This document shows positions 1 through 8,382 of a stretch of 24,521 nt of DNA, piece by piece (position 1 is the first letter of the stretch; every line of letters begins with the position of its first letter). The position numbers were made by a program, and so were the translations under genes. The notes below the pieces were generated by a model. It was not told where the DNA came from. It saw only the letters and a list, made by a program, of their open reading frames with translations, and did no database searches. The DNA comes from Brevundimonas sp. GTDB lineage: Bacteria; Pseudomonadota; Alphaproteobacteria; Caulobacterales; Caulobacteraceae. The DNA is taken from the NCBI GenBank assembly GCA_020253595.1, contig JADCBH010000097.1:1-24521 (forward strand), in the 5' to 3' direction.

Positions 1-1
1 G

Positions 2-244
2 GCGGCAGGGCCTGACGGTCCCGGCGGCCTGGCGACCTATCTGACCAACGCCGACCCCGAGGCGGTGATCGAATTCCATCGAAGCCAGGCTGAGAGGGCC
101 GGACTTTCGTCTGTCATGGCGATGAACCAGGGCGACGCCCGGGCCTATGGAGCGGCCAAGGCCCAAAGCAGCCTGCAGGTGGTTGCCGCACCGACGCCCG
201 AAGGCATGACGTCGGTCCAGCTGAGCTGGAGCGCAGGGGGATGA
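2..244 (+). CDS. C-terminal part of an unidentified protein (5' end outside window)
   Basis: The frame is open from the left edge to a TGA at 242-244 and gives the last 80 residues of a protein whose start lies outside the window. The visible part has no transmembrane segment and no motif I recognise; it is Ala/Gly-rich and ends in TSVQLSWSAGG. The stop overlaps the ATG of the acid phosphatase gene in an ATGA arrangement, so the two genes are probably co-transcribed and translationally coupled. The reading frame is supported by this overlap and by the lack of stops. The function is unknown; a secreted or envelope protein would fit the neighbour, but that is a guess. Confidence 0.6.
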   Translation, partial: AAGPDGPGGLATYLTNADPEAVIEFHRSQAERAGLSSVMAMNQGDARAYGAAKAQSSLQVVAAPTPEGMTSVQLSWSAGG

Positions 245-1047
245 AGGCCGCAGCGCTCGTCGCGCTGGTCGCCGGGCTGGTGCTTGTTTCCACGGGCGCG
301 TCTGCTGAAGCGAGGTCTGTGCAGGACACGACGGCCGCGCCATCTGGCTACCTCGCTCACGAAACAGTCATAGCCCTCGCAACCGCTGTGCCGGCCCTGC
401 CGGCACCGGGATCGGCGGCGGAGTTGGCCGATCGAACGGCCTCGGCGCGACTGACCGCACTGGAAGACACCGACCGGTGGCTTCTGGCGACCCGCCATGC
501 CGAGCTTCGGCCCGCGCTCGCCCTGACCCATTTCGACTGCGCCCTGGGTTTCAGGATCGAGGCGGCCGAGGCCCCCCGCCTGGTCTCCATCCTCACGCGC
601 GTGCTGAACGACGCCAATGAGGCCGCAGAGCTGGCCAAGGCCCGGGCCATGCGGGCCCGGCCCGTCGGCGACGACCCCGAGCGGCGTTCCTGCCAGGTCG
701 TGACGGCCGCGCAGCGGGCCACGCCATCGCATCCTTCGGGCAGTGCCTCGGTCGGGGCCGCCTATGGCGAGGTGATGGCCGCCCTTGTTCCGGATCGCTC
801 GAACGAGGTCCGGGAGATCGGTCGCCAGATCGCGATCAGCCGGATGGTGTGCGGCATGCACTATCCCAGCGATGTCACAGACGGTGCCGCTCTGGGCGGG
901 GCGGTGGCGCAGGCCATCATGGCTACACCTGCATTTGGGGCCGACGCCGCAGCCGCTCGCGCTGAAATCGCTGTAGCGCGGACGGCAGCCCGGACCAGTC
1001 CCGCCTGCGCCGCAGAGCGGTCAGCGCTGGCGATCGCCCTGCCCTGA
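241..1047 (+). CDS. Class A acid phosphatase-like (PAP2 superfamily) secreted protein
   Basis: The 268-residue protein begins with a Sec signal peptide (about residues 1-22, ending ASA), so it should act in the periplasm. It carries the class A non-specific acid phosphatase signature: K-x6-RP at K133...R140-P141, a PSG element at 165-167, and SR-x5-H-x3-D at S200-R201...H207...D211. Enzymes of this family (PhoN/PhoC type) hydrolyse phosphomonoesters through a phosphohistidine at the SR-x5-H histidine. The motif usually written PSGH reads PSGS here, so the His that normally acts as general acid is Ser168; H164 just before could compensate, or activity may be altered. The ATG overlaps the stop of the preceding gene (ATGA). 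The 3' end converges on aguB, 19 bases away. Confidence 0.82.
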   Translation: MKAAALVALVAGLVLVSTGASAEARSVQDTTAAPSGYLAHETVIALATAVPALPAPGSAAELADRTASARLTALEDTDRWLLATRHAELRPALALTHFDCALGFRIEAAEAPRLVSILTRVLNDANEAAELAKARAMRARPVGDDPERRSCQVVTAAQRATPSHPSGSASVGAAYGEVMAALVPDRSNEVREIGRQIAISRMVCGMHYPSDVTDGAALGGAVAQAIMATPAFGADAAAARAEIAVARTAARTSPACAAERSALAIALP

Positions 1048-1066
1048 GGCCTTATCAGGCGTCGAT

Positions 1067-1935
<869 letters not shown>

Positions 1936-1936
<1 letters not shown>

Positions 1937-2940
1937 CAGGCAGGCTCCTGCTGGGAGATGCAGTGGAAGGATCCGCCGCCGGTCAGAATGGCGATGGACG
2001 GCAGGGCGATGATGTCCCGATCGGGAAAGACGGTCGCCAGTCCCTCGCAGGCCAGCCGCGCAGCCGCTTCGTCGCCATAGGTCGGGACGATCACGGCTCC
2101 GTTCGCGATCAGGAAGTTCATGTGGCTCGCCGGGATCGGCCGCTCGTCTTCGTCCAGGACAAGACCGGGCGATGGCAGGCGCAGCAGCTGGACGGGCCTG
2201 CCTTCGGTGTTGGTCAGGCTCGAAAGAGTCTGGGCGACGGCGTCATAGACCTCGTGGTTCGGATCTCTGCGGCCCCAGCCGACCGGGCAGGCCACCACAC
2301 CCGGCGCGACGAAACGGGCCAGGTTGTCGACATGGCCGTCCGTATGGTCGTTCAGCAGCCCGTCGCCGAGCCACAGCAGCTTGCGGGCACCCAGCGCTTC
2401 GGCCAGCGCCTGTTCAGCGATCGTCTCGGTCCAGCCGGGGTTGCGGTTGGGGTTCAGCAGGCACTGTCGCGTCGTCAGGATCGTGCCTGCACCGTCATGA
2501 TCCAGTGCCCCGCCCTCCAGGATGAAATCGTGCCGGTCCAGGGGAACGCCGGACACGGCACCGATCTGCGCGGCCACGGTATCATCGTGCTCGAGTTCGT
2601 ACTTGCCGCCCCAGCCGTTGAACCGGAACGCCGCCGCTCGCGCCGAGCCTGCCCCGAAAATCGGACCGGTGTCCCTGAGCCAGATGTCACCGAAGCGGCC
2701 GTCGATGATCTCGACGCCTTTGACCCCATTGAACCGCGCGCGGGCATCGGCGAGGGCCTCCGGCTTGCCGACCATCAGCCTGACCCGTTCGCGGCCGGGG
2801 CCGACGAGCGCGCGGACGAGAGCCTCGACCTCGGCCTGGGCGGGCTCGAGGTTGTCCTCCCACAGTTCGCCGTGGCTGGGCCAGCCGACCCACATCGCCC
2901 TGTGCGGCGACCATTCGGCGGGGATGGGGCTGGCGGTCAT
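1936..2940 (-). CDS. aguA: Agmatine deiminase
   Basis: The 334-residue protein belongs to the PPAD-type agmatine deiminases, which convert agmatine to N-carbamoylputrescine and ammonia. Typical motifs are MWVGWPS near the N terminus, FILEGGALDHDG in the middle, DGLLNDHTDGHVDNLARFV with the active-site His, and GGGSFHC near the C terminus, where C327 is the expected nucleophile. The frame can be extended upstream to a TTG at 3027, but the ATG at 2940 matches the family start (MTASPIPAEWSPH) and has AGGAG about 12 bases upstream, so I use it. It is followed directly by aguB with a one-base overlap. No regulator or transporter of agmatine is adjacent. Confidence 0.95.
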
Positions 2941-2975
2941 GGATGCGGCGGGCTCCTGGACGGCGGATCGCGCCA

Positions 2976-3002
2976 GATAGTCAGGGCGGCCCCGGACTGC
3001 AA
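2976..3002 (-). promoter_or_regulatory. Possible promoter of aguAB
   Basis: On the minus strand TTGCAG (plus 2997-3002) is followed after about 14 bases by GACTATC (plus 2976-2982), resembling the alphaproteobacterial -35/-10 pair. It lies between the receptor-gene terminator and the aguA ATG, where a promoter is needed. The assignment is by eye only. Confidence 0.35.
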
Positions 3003-3025
3003 TGCGCAACGACGACGACGAGCGC

Positions 3026-3058
3026 AAAGAAAAAGGGGCGGTCCCGAAGGACCGCCCC
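3026..3058 (-). terminator. Rho-independent terminator of the TonB receptor gene
   Basis: A perfect 10-bp stem (GGGGCGGTCC, plus 3035-3044, pairing with 3049-3058) closes a TTCG tetraloop when read on the minus strand. It is followed by TTTTTCTTT. It begins 26 bases past the receptor stop codon and separates that gene from aguAB. Confidence 0.93.
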
Positions 3059-3083
3059 TGTCTCGCTCCAGCGGACGGACGAC

Positions 3084-5675
3084 TTAGAAAGTCGTGCCGA
3101 GCGTCAGGATGAAGGTCCGCGGCGCGCCGAGCGAGAAGGTGCGCAGCTGGCCGTTTTGGATGATCACGCCCGGGCCGAGGTCCACATCGACCGGCAAGGC
3201 GTTGTTGCCCGACGAGATCGAAGCCGGATACTCCTCGTCCAGGACGTTCGTCACGTTGAACTGCACGAAGGCGTTACGGATACCGAAGGTGTCGGTCAGG
3301 TCGTAGCGGCTGTCGAAGTCGACGACCGTGTAGGACGGCGCAACTTCGTCATTGACGTCGGTGGTGAAGCGGTCGTCGACGTACTTGCCTTGCAGGCCGA
3401 CCGTCCAGTTGTCGGTGATGGCCCACTGGCCGCGCAGGTTGAAGGTCCACTCCGGGGTCTCGACGATCCGCTTGCCGGCTGTCGGCAGGAACCGACCGGC
3501 ACCGACGGGCACGTTGGTCTGCACTTCCGAGTCGTTGTAGGACGCGGCAGCATAGAGCGAGATGCTGTCGGTCACCAGCCACTCGACCGAGCCGTCGAAG
3601 CCCTGCTGTTCCACCGAACCCAGGTTCCGATCGACCGACAGGTTGAAGGTCGGCGAGGTCGGGTCGTTGTCGAACGACGAGACGATGCGGTTGTCGAAGG
3701 TCGTGTACCAGAAGGCCGCCGAAGCGATCAGGCTGGACGAGGTGTAGCGGTAGCCGACGTCCCAGGACTGGGTCGTTTCCGGCTGCACTGTGTTGAAGTC
3801 CAGACCACCCGCAGCGTTACGCACCGGCTGATACAGATTGTCGGTCCGCGGCACCGACAGACCCTCAGCGTAGTTCGCGTAGACCGAGTGGTTGTCAAGG
3901 AAGCGGTACGACAGGCCGACGTCCGGCAGGATGTCGTCGTACTTCACTTCTTGCGAGTACGGACGGATGAACTGGGTCGTGCCGGTCGAGGCGAAGGTGA
4001 CGTTGCCGTTAGCCAGCGTCGAGGCGACCGCTTCGGTGGTGCAGCGGACGTTCGACGAGCCGTTCTGCGAGAAGCAGAACTGGTTCAGTTCGCGCGTGAA
4101 GAAGGGCGCGCGAACACCGAGGCGCAGCGTCAGGCTGTCGTCGAAGAACTGACCGCGATACTCGGCCGAGATCTGGTTCAGCAGGGCGATCGAGAAACGG
4201 TCGCGGCTGCGGAAGAAGTAGCCGTCGCGACCGGCGACGCGGAGGTTTTCATCGCCCCAGGTGTTTTCGCCACCGAACACTTCCGGCACCGAGCCGTCAG
4301 CGTTGTAACGGCTGGCTTCACCCGTCTGGCGGTGACGGCCGTAGTCGTTGGCGTAGGAGACGCGGACGCGATGGTTGTCGTTGATGTCCCAAAGCAGCGA
4401 GCTGATCACGCCGTAACGACGGGTGTTGGTGTTCGACGGCGTGTACAGGCCGACGTTGTCGCAGCTGTCGCCGTCGCCGTTCAGGTCGAAGCCGGTGTTC
4501 AGCACCGCCGCGCACTGGGCGGCGGTGGTGACAGCGGCGTTGTTGGTGCCGTTCTGGTCCAGGCGGTCGTCGCGCTCGCCCACCAGGGTGTAGCCGCCGC
4601 CGTTGGCCATGACGTACTGGAACGACGGGTCGATGGTCAGGACCAGGTTGTCGGTCAGGCTGTAGCGGAACTGACCGCGGATGTTGCCGGTGTTCGACGG
4701 GTTGATCCGGGTGCGGTGATCGTTGGTGCAGCTGCCGGCCGAGATGCCGCCGAAGTAGGTGATGATCGTGGAACCAGTCGCTTCGTTCTGGACTGTTCCG
4801 TTGCCCGGGGCCGGACGGAAGCAGGCGATGTCGTTCTCGGGAGTGACGCCGAGATTGAACGTCGTCAGGTTATTGAAGTTGTTGTAGAAAGCGTTGCGGT
4901 TTTCGTTCCAGTTGAACGACAGGCTGGCGAAGTCGCCATCACCCAGATCCTGGAACAGGCGGCCGTTGTACTGCTTCTTCTCGAGGTCGCCCGGGCCCTT
5001 CCACTTGTCGTAGTTGGTGTAGGAGGCCGACAGGAAGGCGGTGGTGCCCCAGGGACCGAACTCACCGGTGTCGAAGCGGCCAAAGACGCGGCCGTAGTTG
5101 AAGCTGCCGACCGACGACACGATCTGGGCCGAGCGATCACGACGGGGGCGCGAGGTGGTGTAGGCGATGGTACCGCCGGTGGCCGAGGCCGTCGGGCTGT
5201 CGGAGTCGGTCGAACCCTGGTTGACCGAGGCGCGCTCGACCAGCTCGGAGTCCAGCTGCTGGTTCGAGAAGACGGCGTAGTTGCCGGTGTCGTTCAGCGG
5301 AATGCCGTCGAAGGTCAGCGAGACGCGGTTACCGTCGAAGCCGCGCAGACGGATGTTCGAGCCCGAGTTGCCGAAGGGATCGTTGTTCGTGACGTTCAGG
5401 CCCGGAACGTTGTTCAGGGTCTGGATGATCGACTGACCGGGCTGCTGACGGGAGATGTACTCCTGGGTGATCGTCGAGCGGGTCTTTTCGACCGTCTGGG
5501 CGACCGCGGCACCCGAGATGGAGCGCGGGCCGCGCTGGCCGGTGACCACGACTTCCTCGATGACCACGCCTTCGGCGGCGTCGGTGCCCGAGGACTGGGC
5601 GGAGGCGGCGCCGGCGACGAAGAGGCCGCTGACCAGGGCGGTGGAGGCCCAAAGCACGCGAGTGCGAGAGTTCAT
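3084..5675 (-). CDS. TonB-dependent outer-membrane receptor, probably phosphate-starvation regulated
   Basis: The 863-residue protein has a Sec signal peptide (1-26, ending AGAASA) and a TonB-box-like EEVVVTGQ at 40-47. A plug domain follows to about residue 180 (motifs NNVPGLNV, NIRLRGFDGNRV, DGIPLNDTG), then a large beta-barrel ending in the C-terminal Phe typical of outer-membrane proteins. It should import a ligand across the outer membrane using TonB energy. Three Cys pairs lie in presumed extracellular loops, one enclosing a Ca-binding-like DLNGDGDSCD at 397-406. The ligand cannot be told from sequence. A three-unit Pho box about 110 bases upstream indicates PhoB control, so phosphate or a phosphorylated compound is a reasonable guess. 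A strong terminator follows the gene. Confidence 0.93.
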   Translation of the reverse strand: MNSRTRVLWASTALVSGLFVAGAASAQSSGTDAAEGVVIEEVVVTGQRGPRSISGAAVAQTVEKTRSTITQEYISRQQPGQSIIQTLNNVPGLNVTNNDPFGNSGSNIRLRGFDGNRVSLTFDGIPLNDTGNYAVFSNQQLDSELVERASVNQGSTDSDSPTASATGGTIAYTTSRPRRDRSAQIVSSVGSFNYGRVFGRFDTGEFGPWGTTAFLSASYTNYDKWKGPGDLEKKQYNGRLFQDLGDGDFASLSFNWNENRNAFYNNFNNLTTFNLGVTPENDIACFRPAPGNGTVQNEATGSTIITYFGGISAGSCTNDHRTRINPSNTGNIRGQFRYSLTDNLVLTIDPSFQYVMANGGGYTLVGERDDRLDQNGTNNAAVTTAAQCAAVLNTGFDLNGDGDSCDNVGLYTPSNTNTRRYGVISSLLWDINDNHRVRVSYANDYGRHRQTGEASRYNADGSVPEVFGGENTWGDENLRVAGRDGYFFRSRDRFSIALLNQISAEYRGQFFDDSLTLRLGVRAPFFTRELNQFCFSQNGSSNVRCTTEAVASTLANGNVTFASTGTTQFIRPYSQEVKYDDILPDVGLSYRFLDNHSVYANYAEGLSVPRTDNLYQPVRNAAGGLDFNTVQPETTQSWDVGYRYTSSSLIASAAFWYTTFDNRIVSSFDNDPTSPTFNLSVDRNLGSVEQQGFDGSVEWLVTDSISLYAAASYNDSEVQTNVPVGAGRFLPTAGKRIVETPEWTFNLRGQWAITDNWTVGLQGKYVDDRFTTDVNDEVAPSYTVVDFDSRYDLTDTFGIRNAFVQFNVTNVLDEEYPASISSGNNALPVDVDLGPGVIIQNGQLRTFSLGAPRTFILTLGTTF

Positions 5676-5786
5676 ATCTGTCTATCCCCAGTTTGTGCGG
5701 GTCAGCGCCCGGTGCGCGGCAAGGGCGGCGGGAAAGCGCCCACCGCCGAAATCACGCTCCCTCTAAGCCGCGTGTTGGAACGAGGG

Positions 5787-5815
5787 ACGACAGTGATGTG
5801 ACAGCCGTGTGACAG
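5787..5815 (-). promoter_or_regulatory. Pho box (three-unit PhoB binding site) upstream of the TonB receptor gene
   Basis: Read on the minus strand there are three 7-bp units spaced 11 bp apart start to start: CTGTCAC (plus 5809-5815), CTGTCAC (5798-5804) and CTGTCGT (5787-5793). This is the classic PhoB half-site repeat (consensus CTGTCAT-N4-CTGTCAC). It points toward the receptor gene, and a weak -10-like GCTTAGA lies about 20 bases downstream at plus 5762-5768. The msrA stop is only 35 bases upstream, so the site can only serve the receptor gene on this strand. Confidence 0.85.
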
Positions 5816-5849
5816 CACGGGACGGTGACGCAGGCGCCACAGTGGTCGG

Positions 5850-6473
5850 TCAGCCCCAGACAGCCCTCAAGCGCGCCTCACGACCACAAAAGCGGCTGTA
5901 TCCGCCGTACCGGACCGGGTTCAGCCGCGCGAAGTCCTGATGGTAGGCTTCGGCAGGCCAGAATCGAGCGATGTCGCGGACCGGCGTGACGAAACGCCGC
6001 TCTCCGATGATCGCAGAGGCAGCCGCCCGAGAGGCCTCGGCGACCTGTCGTTGCGCTGCCGTGGCGAAGACTGCCGTGGCGTACACAGCGCCCTGATCAC
6101 AGAACTGGCCGTCCGGATCCGTGGGATCGATGGTTCGCCAGAAGCGGTCGACCAGTTGGCGATAGGTGATCCGGGCCGGATCGAAAGTCACCTGGACAGC
6201 CTCGAGATGGCCGGTTCCGCCGCGCACGACCTCATCATATGTCGGATTGGCCACCCGGCCGCCCGCAAAGCCCGAAACCGCAGAAACAACGCCCGGGATG
6301 CGTTCGAAGTTCGCCTCAACAGACCAGAAGCAGCCTCCGGCGAAGAGCGCGACCTCGCGCCGACCGCTGTCCGGGCCCGACTGAACAGGAGGCTCTGCGG
6401 TCGCCGAGCCCCCTGGTGAACAGCTGGCGAGGATCAGGCTGGCGATAACGGCGAGGCGGGAAAGGCGCGACAT
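5850..6473 (-). CDS. msrA: Peptide methionine sulfoxide reductase MsrA, predicted lipoprotein
   Basis: The 207-residue protein contains the MsrA core with the catalytic GGCFW motif (C48) and the family segments GVVSAVSGFAGG, NPTYDEV and TGHLEAVQVTFDP. It reduces methionine-S-sulfoxide in proteins with thioredoxin-type reductants. A C-terminal Cys in YSRFCG may be the resolving residue. Unlike the common cytosolic form, it begins with a lipoprotein signal peptide and lipobox LASC (C18), so it is probably anchored in the envelope and repairs periplasmic proteins. GGAG lies about 8 bases before the ATG. The gene lies 81 bases downstream of the KpsS-like gene on the same strand and may share its transcript. 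Confidence 0.94.
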   Translation of the reverse strand: MSRLSRLAVIASLILASCSPGGSATAEPPVQSGPDSGRREVALFAGGCFWSVEANFERIPGVVSAVSGFAGGRVANPTYDEVVRGGTGHLEAVQVTFDPARITYRQLVDRFWRTIDPTDPDGQFCDQGAVYATAVFATAAQRQVAEASRAAASAIIGERRFVTPVRDIARFWPAEAYHQDFARLNPVRYGGYSRFCGREARLRAVWG

Positions 6474-6554
6474 GGACAGGCTCCGTTCAGCGGGACTCCA
6501 CAGCTACGTCCGGCAGCGTCGCACGGATACAGATCCCCTCAAGCCTGGCCGCTG

Positions 6555-8009
6555 TCACCTTACGGCGGCGAATCGTCTTGCGAGGGCTTTTGCGGTGGGT
6601 TTGAGGGCTCTGGGTTCGTGGTAGTTCCCGTTGACCTGGGTGCGGGCGATGACGTGTGCGCGGAACCTGTGGAACAGGGCGTCGTCGGGGGGCGTGGGGT
6701 GGGTCCAGAAGGCGTCGATGGGCTTCTGGTCGGCGAGGCCTTCGATGTCGAAGAAGGCGTCGCCGAGCACCTTGACGGGGGTCTTGAAGCCCATGGCCGA
6801 CAGCGCGGCCGAGGAGTTGTTGACCACCATCCCTGAGGAGGCGCGGCACAGCTGGGCCAGGTTGCCGCCGTCGATGAAGTCGACCCGGTCGGCGATGCCG
6901 CGCTCGACCGCCAGGACGTGGGTCATGCGGCGCAGGTCCACCAGGCCCGGATCCAGCGGATGGTTCTTGACCACCAGCCGGGCGTCGGCGGGGGCGTGGC
7001 GGGCGAACGAGGTCAGGACCTCGGCCAGGAAGGCGGTGTTGTCGGCGAAGTGGGAGTAGCGCAGCAGCTGGGCGTCGCCCTCGCGCTGCAGACAGGCGAT
7101 GAAGAAGGGCCCGCGCGCGCGGATCACCTCGGCGTCGGCTTCCGAGCGCGAGGCGAAGGTCAGGCCCAGGAAGCGCTTCACATGGCCCGCGAACTGCAGC
7201 CACGGGCTCTGGGTGTAGGGATAGACGTAGCGGCGGAACACCAGCCGGCCCAGCGGCTGGACCATGTGATACAGGCTGATGTTGACCACGTGGTGGGGCA
7301 GGATGCGCCCCGCAGGCCGGGTCGGCAGGATCTCGGGGATGGGCGGATCATAGGCCTGGGCCCGACGCGGCAGGCCGGAGGAGGCATTGACCCCGTTCTC
7401 CTCGACCGTGATCCAGTCCGGCCGGAAGTAGCCGTTCTCGAGCACCCAGATGCGCAGGGGGTGGGCCGAGGCGGTTCCAGGTTCCAGGTTCGAGGGATTA
7501 GGGGATGCGGTGCGATCGTGGGCATCAGCGCCGGGCGTCGAGCCAGCGTCCCTAGACCCTGGCCCCTCGAACCTGGAACCTGCCAACGCCTTGAGCTTGT
7601 CGCGCTGGGACAGGACGCCCTGATTGTAGGGGCCGCCTTCGCCGAACACGATCAGGTCGGTCAGCCCCTGGTCCTGGACCAGACGGGCCAGGCGCTGGGG
7701 CCAGCGGCGCACGTCGCCGGTGTAGGGCACAGCCCCGGACCGACGCCACGACGCGGCGTCGCCGGCGTTGAACAGCATGCGCGCCACCGACGCGCCTTCG
7801 GCCTGTAGCGCATCGGCCAGCGCCCGGCCGAACGGGCCGAAGGGGGCGGTCACGATCAGGAAGCGGCGGCCAAGCAGGCTCTGGCCCGCGACCGCGCGTC
7901 CCAGCGGGGCGAACGGGAAGGCCGAGGCAGGAGGCGCAGCCGGCGTGAGCACGGGAGCCGCAGCAGCGGTCTCGCGGGTCAGGCTCTGAAGCTGGCGGAC
8001 GTCCGTCAT
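6555..8009 (-). CDS. KpsS/LipB-like capsule polysaccharide protein with an in-frame palindromic insertion
   Basis: About 484 residues from the ATG at 8009; a GTG at 8024 would add five. The family is suggested by RFLIVTAPFGPFGRAL near the N terminus, LENGYFRPDWITVEENGVN in the middle, and VVKNHPLDPG and GMVVNNSSAAL near the C terminus. KpsS proteins add Kdo to the lipid anchor of ABC-exported capsules at the inner face of the cytoplasmic membrane. Residues about 143-178 are low-complexity and Gly/Pro/Ser-rich; they are encoded by a 105-bp element bounded by a perfect 19-bp inverted repeat, inserted in frame between two conserved blocks. No good ribosome binding site precedes either start. KpsC, the usual partner, is not in the window, but kpsF and an export protein lie 11 kb away. 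Confidence 0.75.
   Translation of the reverse strand: MTDVRQLQSLTRETAAAAPVLTPAAPPASAFPFAPLGRAVAGQSLLGRRFLIVTAPFGPFGRALADALQAEGASVARMLFNAGDAASWRRSGAVPYTGDVRRWPQRLARLVQDQGLTDLIVFGEGGPYNQGVLSQRDKLKALAGSRFEGPGSRDAGSTPGADAHDRTASPNPSNLEPGTASAHPLRIWVLENGYFRPDWITVEENGVNASSGLPRRAQAYDPPIPEILPTRPAGRILPHHVVNISLYHMVQPLGRLVFRRYVYPYTQSPWLQFAGHVKRFLGLTFASRSEADAEVIRARGPFFIACLQREGDAQLLRYSHFADNTAFLAEVLTSFARHAPADARLVVKNHPLDPGLVDLRRMTHVLAVERGIADRVDFIDGGNLAQLCRASSGMVVNNSSAALSAMGFKTPVKVLGDAFFDIEGLADQKPIDAFWTHPTPPDDALFHRFRAHVIARTQVNGNYHEPRALKPTAKALARRFAAVR
7478..7582. repeat. Palindromic element inserted inside the kpsS-like gene
   Basis: A perfect 19-bp inverted repeat (caggttccaggttcgaggg at 7478-7496 and its reverse complement at 7564-7582) encloses 67 bases. 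The arms themselves contain a short tandem repeat (caggttc twice). The total of 105 bp is a multiple of three and keeps the reading frame open. No second copy and no target duplication are visible in the window. It resembles small palindromic repeats that insert within coding genes. Confidence 0.75.
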
Positions 8010-8204
8010 AATGGACCGGCTCACGCGAAGTCTGGCAGGCAGGACGGTTGAACGCCACGGCTCGGATGTCGGTTCGGCGTCCCCCTCCTCTCCCCTGAAC
8101 GCAGGGGAAGGGCGGTTCCGTCGAAGACCGGACGAGAGAGGCTCGCGAGCGCGGACATGGGGCCTTTGTCGCCGCCTCTCCGCGTCGGATCAACCGACTT
8201 GTCC

Positions 8205-8245
8205 AAAAAAGCGAAACCGCCGGTCTTCAGGGCGAAAACCGGCGG
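8205..8245 (-). terminator. Likely terminator downstream of the ompA-like gene
   Basis: On the minus strand an 8-bp stem (CCGCCGGT / ACCGGCGG, plus 8238-8245 and 8217-8224) with a 13-base loop is followed by TTTCGC and then six T (plus 8205-8210). The six-base gap before the T run is longer than ideal. Confidence 0.55.
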
Positions 8246-8338
8246 CTCTGCATACGGATCAAGAGACGTGGAAGGCACGGTGAACAAGCTTTGCAGCCGG
8301 TCCTCCATGACGCCCCCCGACGTCTTCCAGACGAAAGT

Positions 8339-8373
8339 CCGGGGTCCGGACCCGCAAGGGATCCAGACCCCGG
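8339..8373 (-). terminator. Hairpin just after the ompA-like stop codon
   Basis: An 8-bp stem (CCGGGGTC at 8339-8346 with GACCCCGG at 8366-8373) encloses a 19-base loop that has its own minor pairing. On the minus strand it begins 10 bases past the stop and is followed by ACTTTCG, a poor T tract. It may act as a first terminator or protect the mRNA end. Confidence 0.4.
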
Positions 8374-8382
8374 CCAAGGGTC

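Larger units (their letters stand above)
8025..8382. other. Non-coding interval between ompA-like gene and kpsS-like gene
   Basis: These 358 bases hold no convincing gene. I see three hairpins: 8339-8373, 8205-8245 and a small perfect one at 8091-8108 (TCCCCTG/CAGGGGA with loop aacg), the last of a kind common between genes in such genomes. An open frame crosses the region on the minus strand but has no family features and runs through the hairpins. The promoter of the kpsS-like gene should be here, but I cannot place it. Confidence 0.6.

Noticed and set aside
2943..5801. A 952-codon open frame on the plus strand opposite the TonB receptor gene.
   Set aside because: It mirrors the receptor gene, has a composition typical of the antisense frame in GC-rich DNA and shows no family motif; the receptor has signal peptide, plug and barrel.
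6535..6560. A single CTGTCAC near the kpsS-like stop as another Pho box.
   Set aside because: Only one unit, no 11-bp partner and not in a promoter position.
8021..8377. An open frame of 118 codons on the minus strand between the ompA-like and kpsS-like genes.
   Set aside because: It runs through two terminator-like hairpins, has no ribosome binding site or recognisable motif, and overlaps the kpsS-like start.
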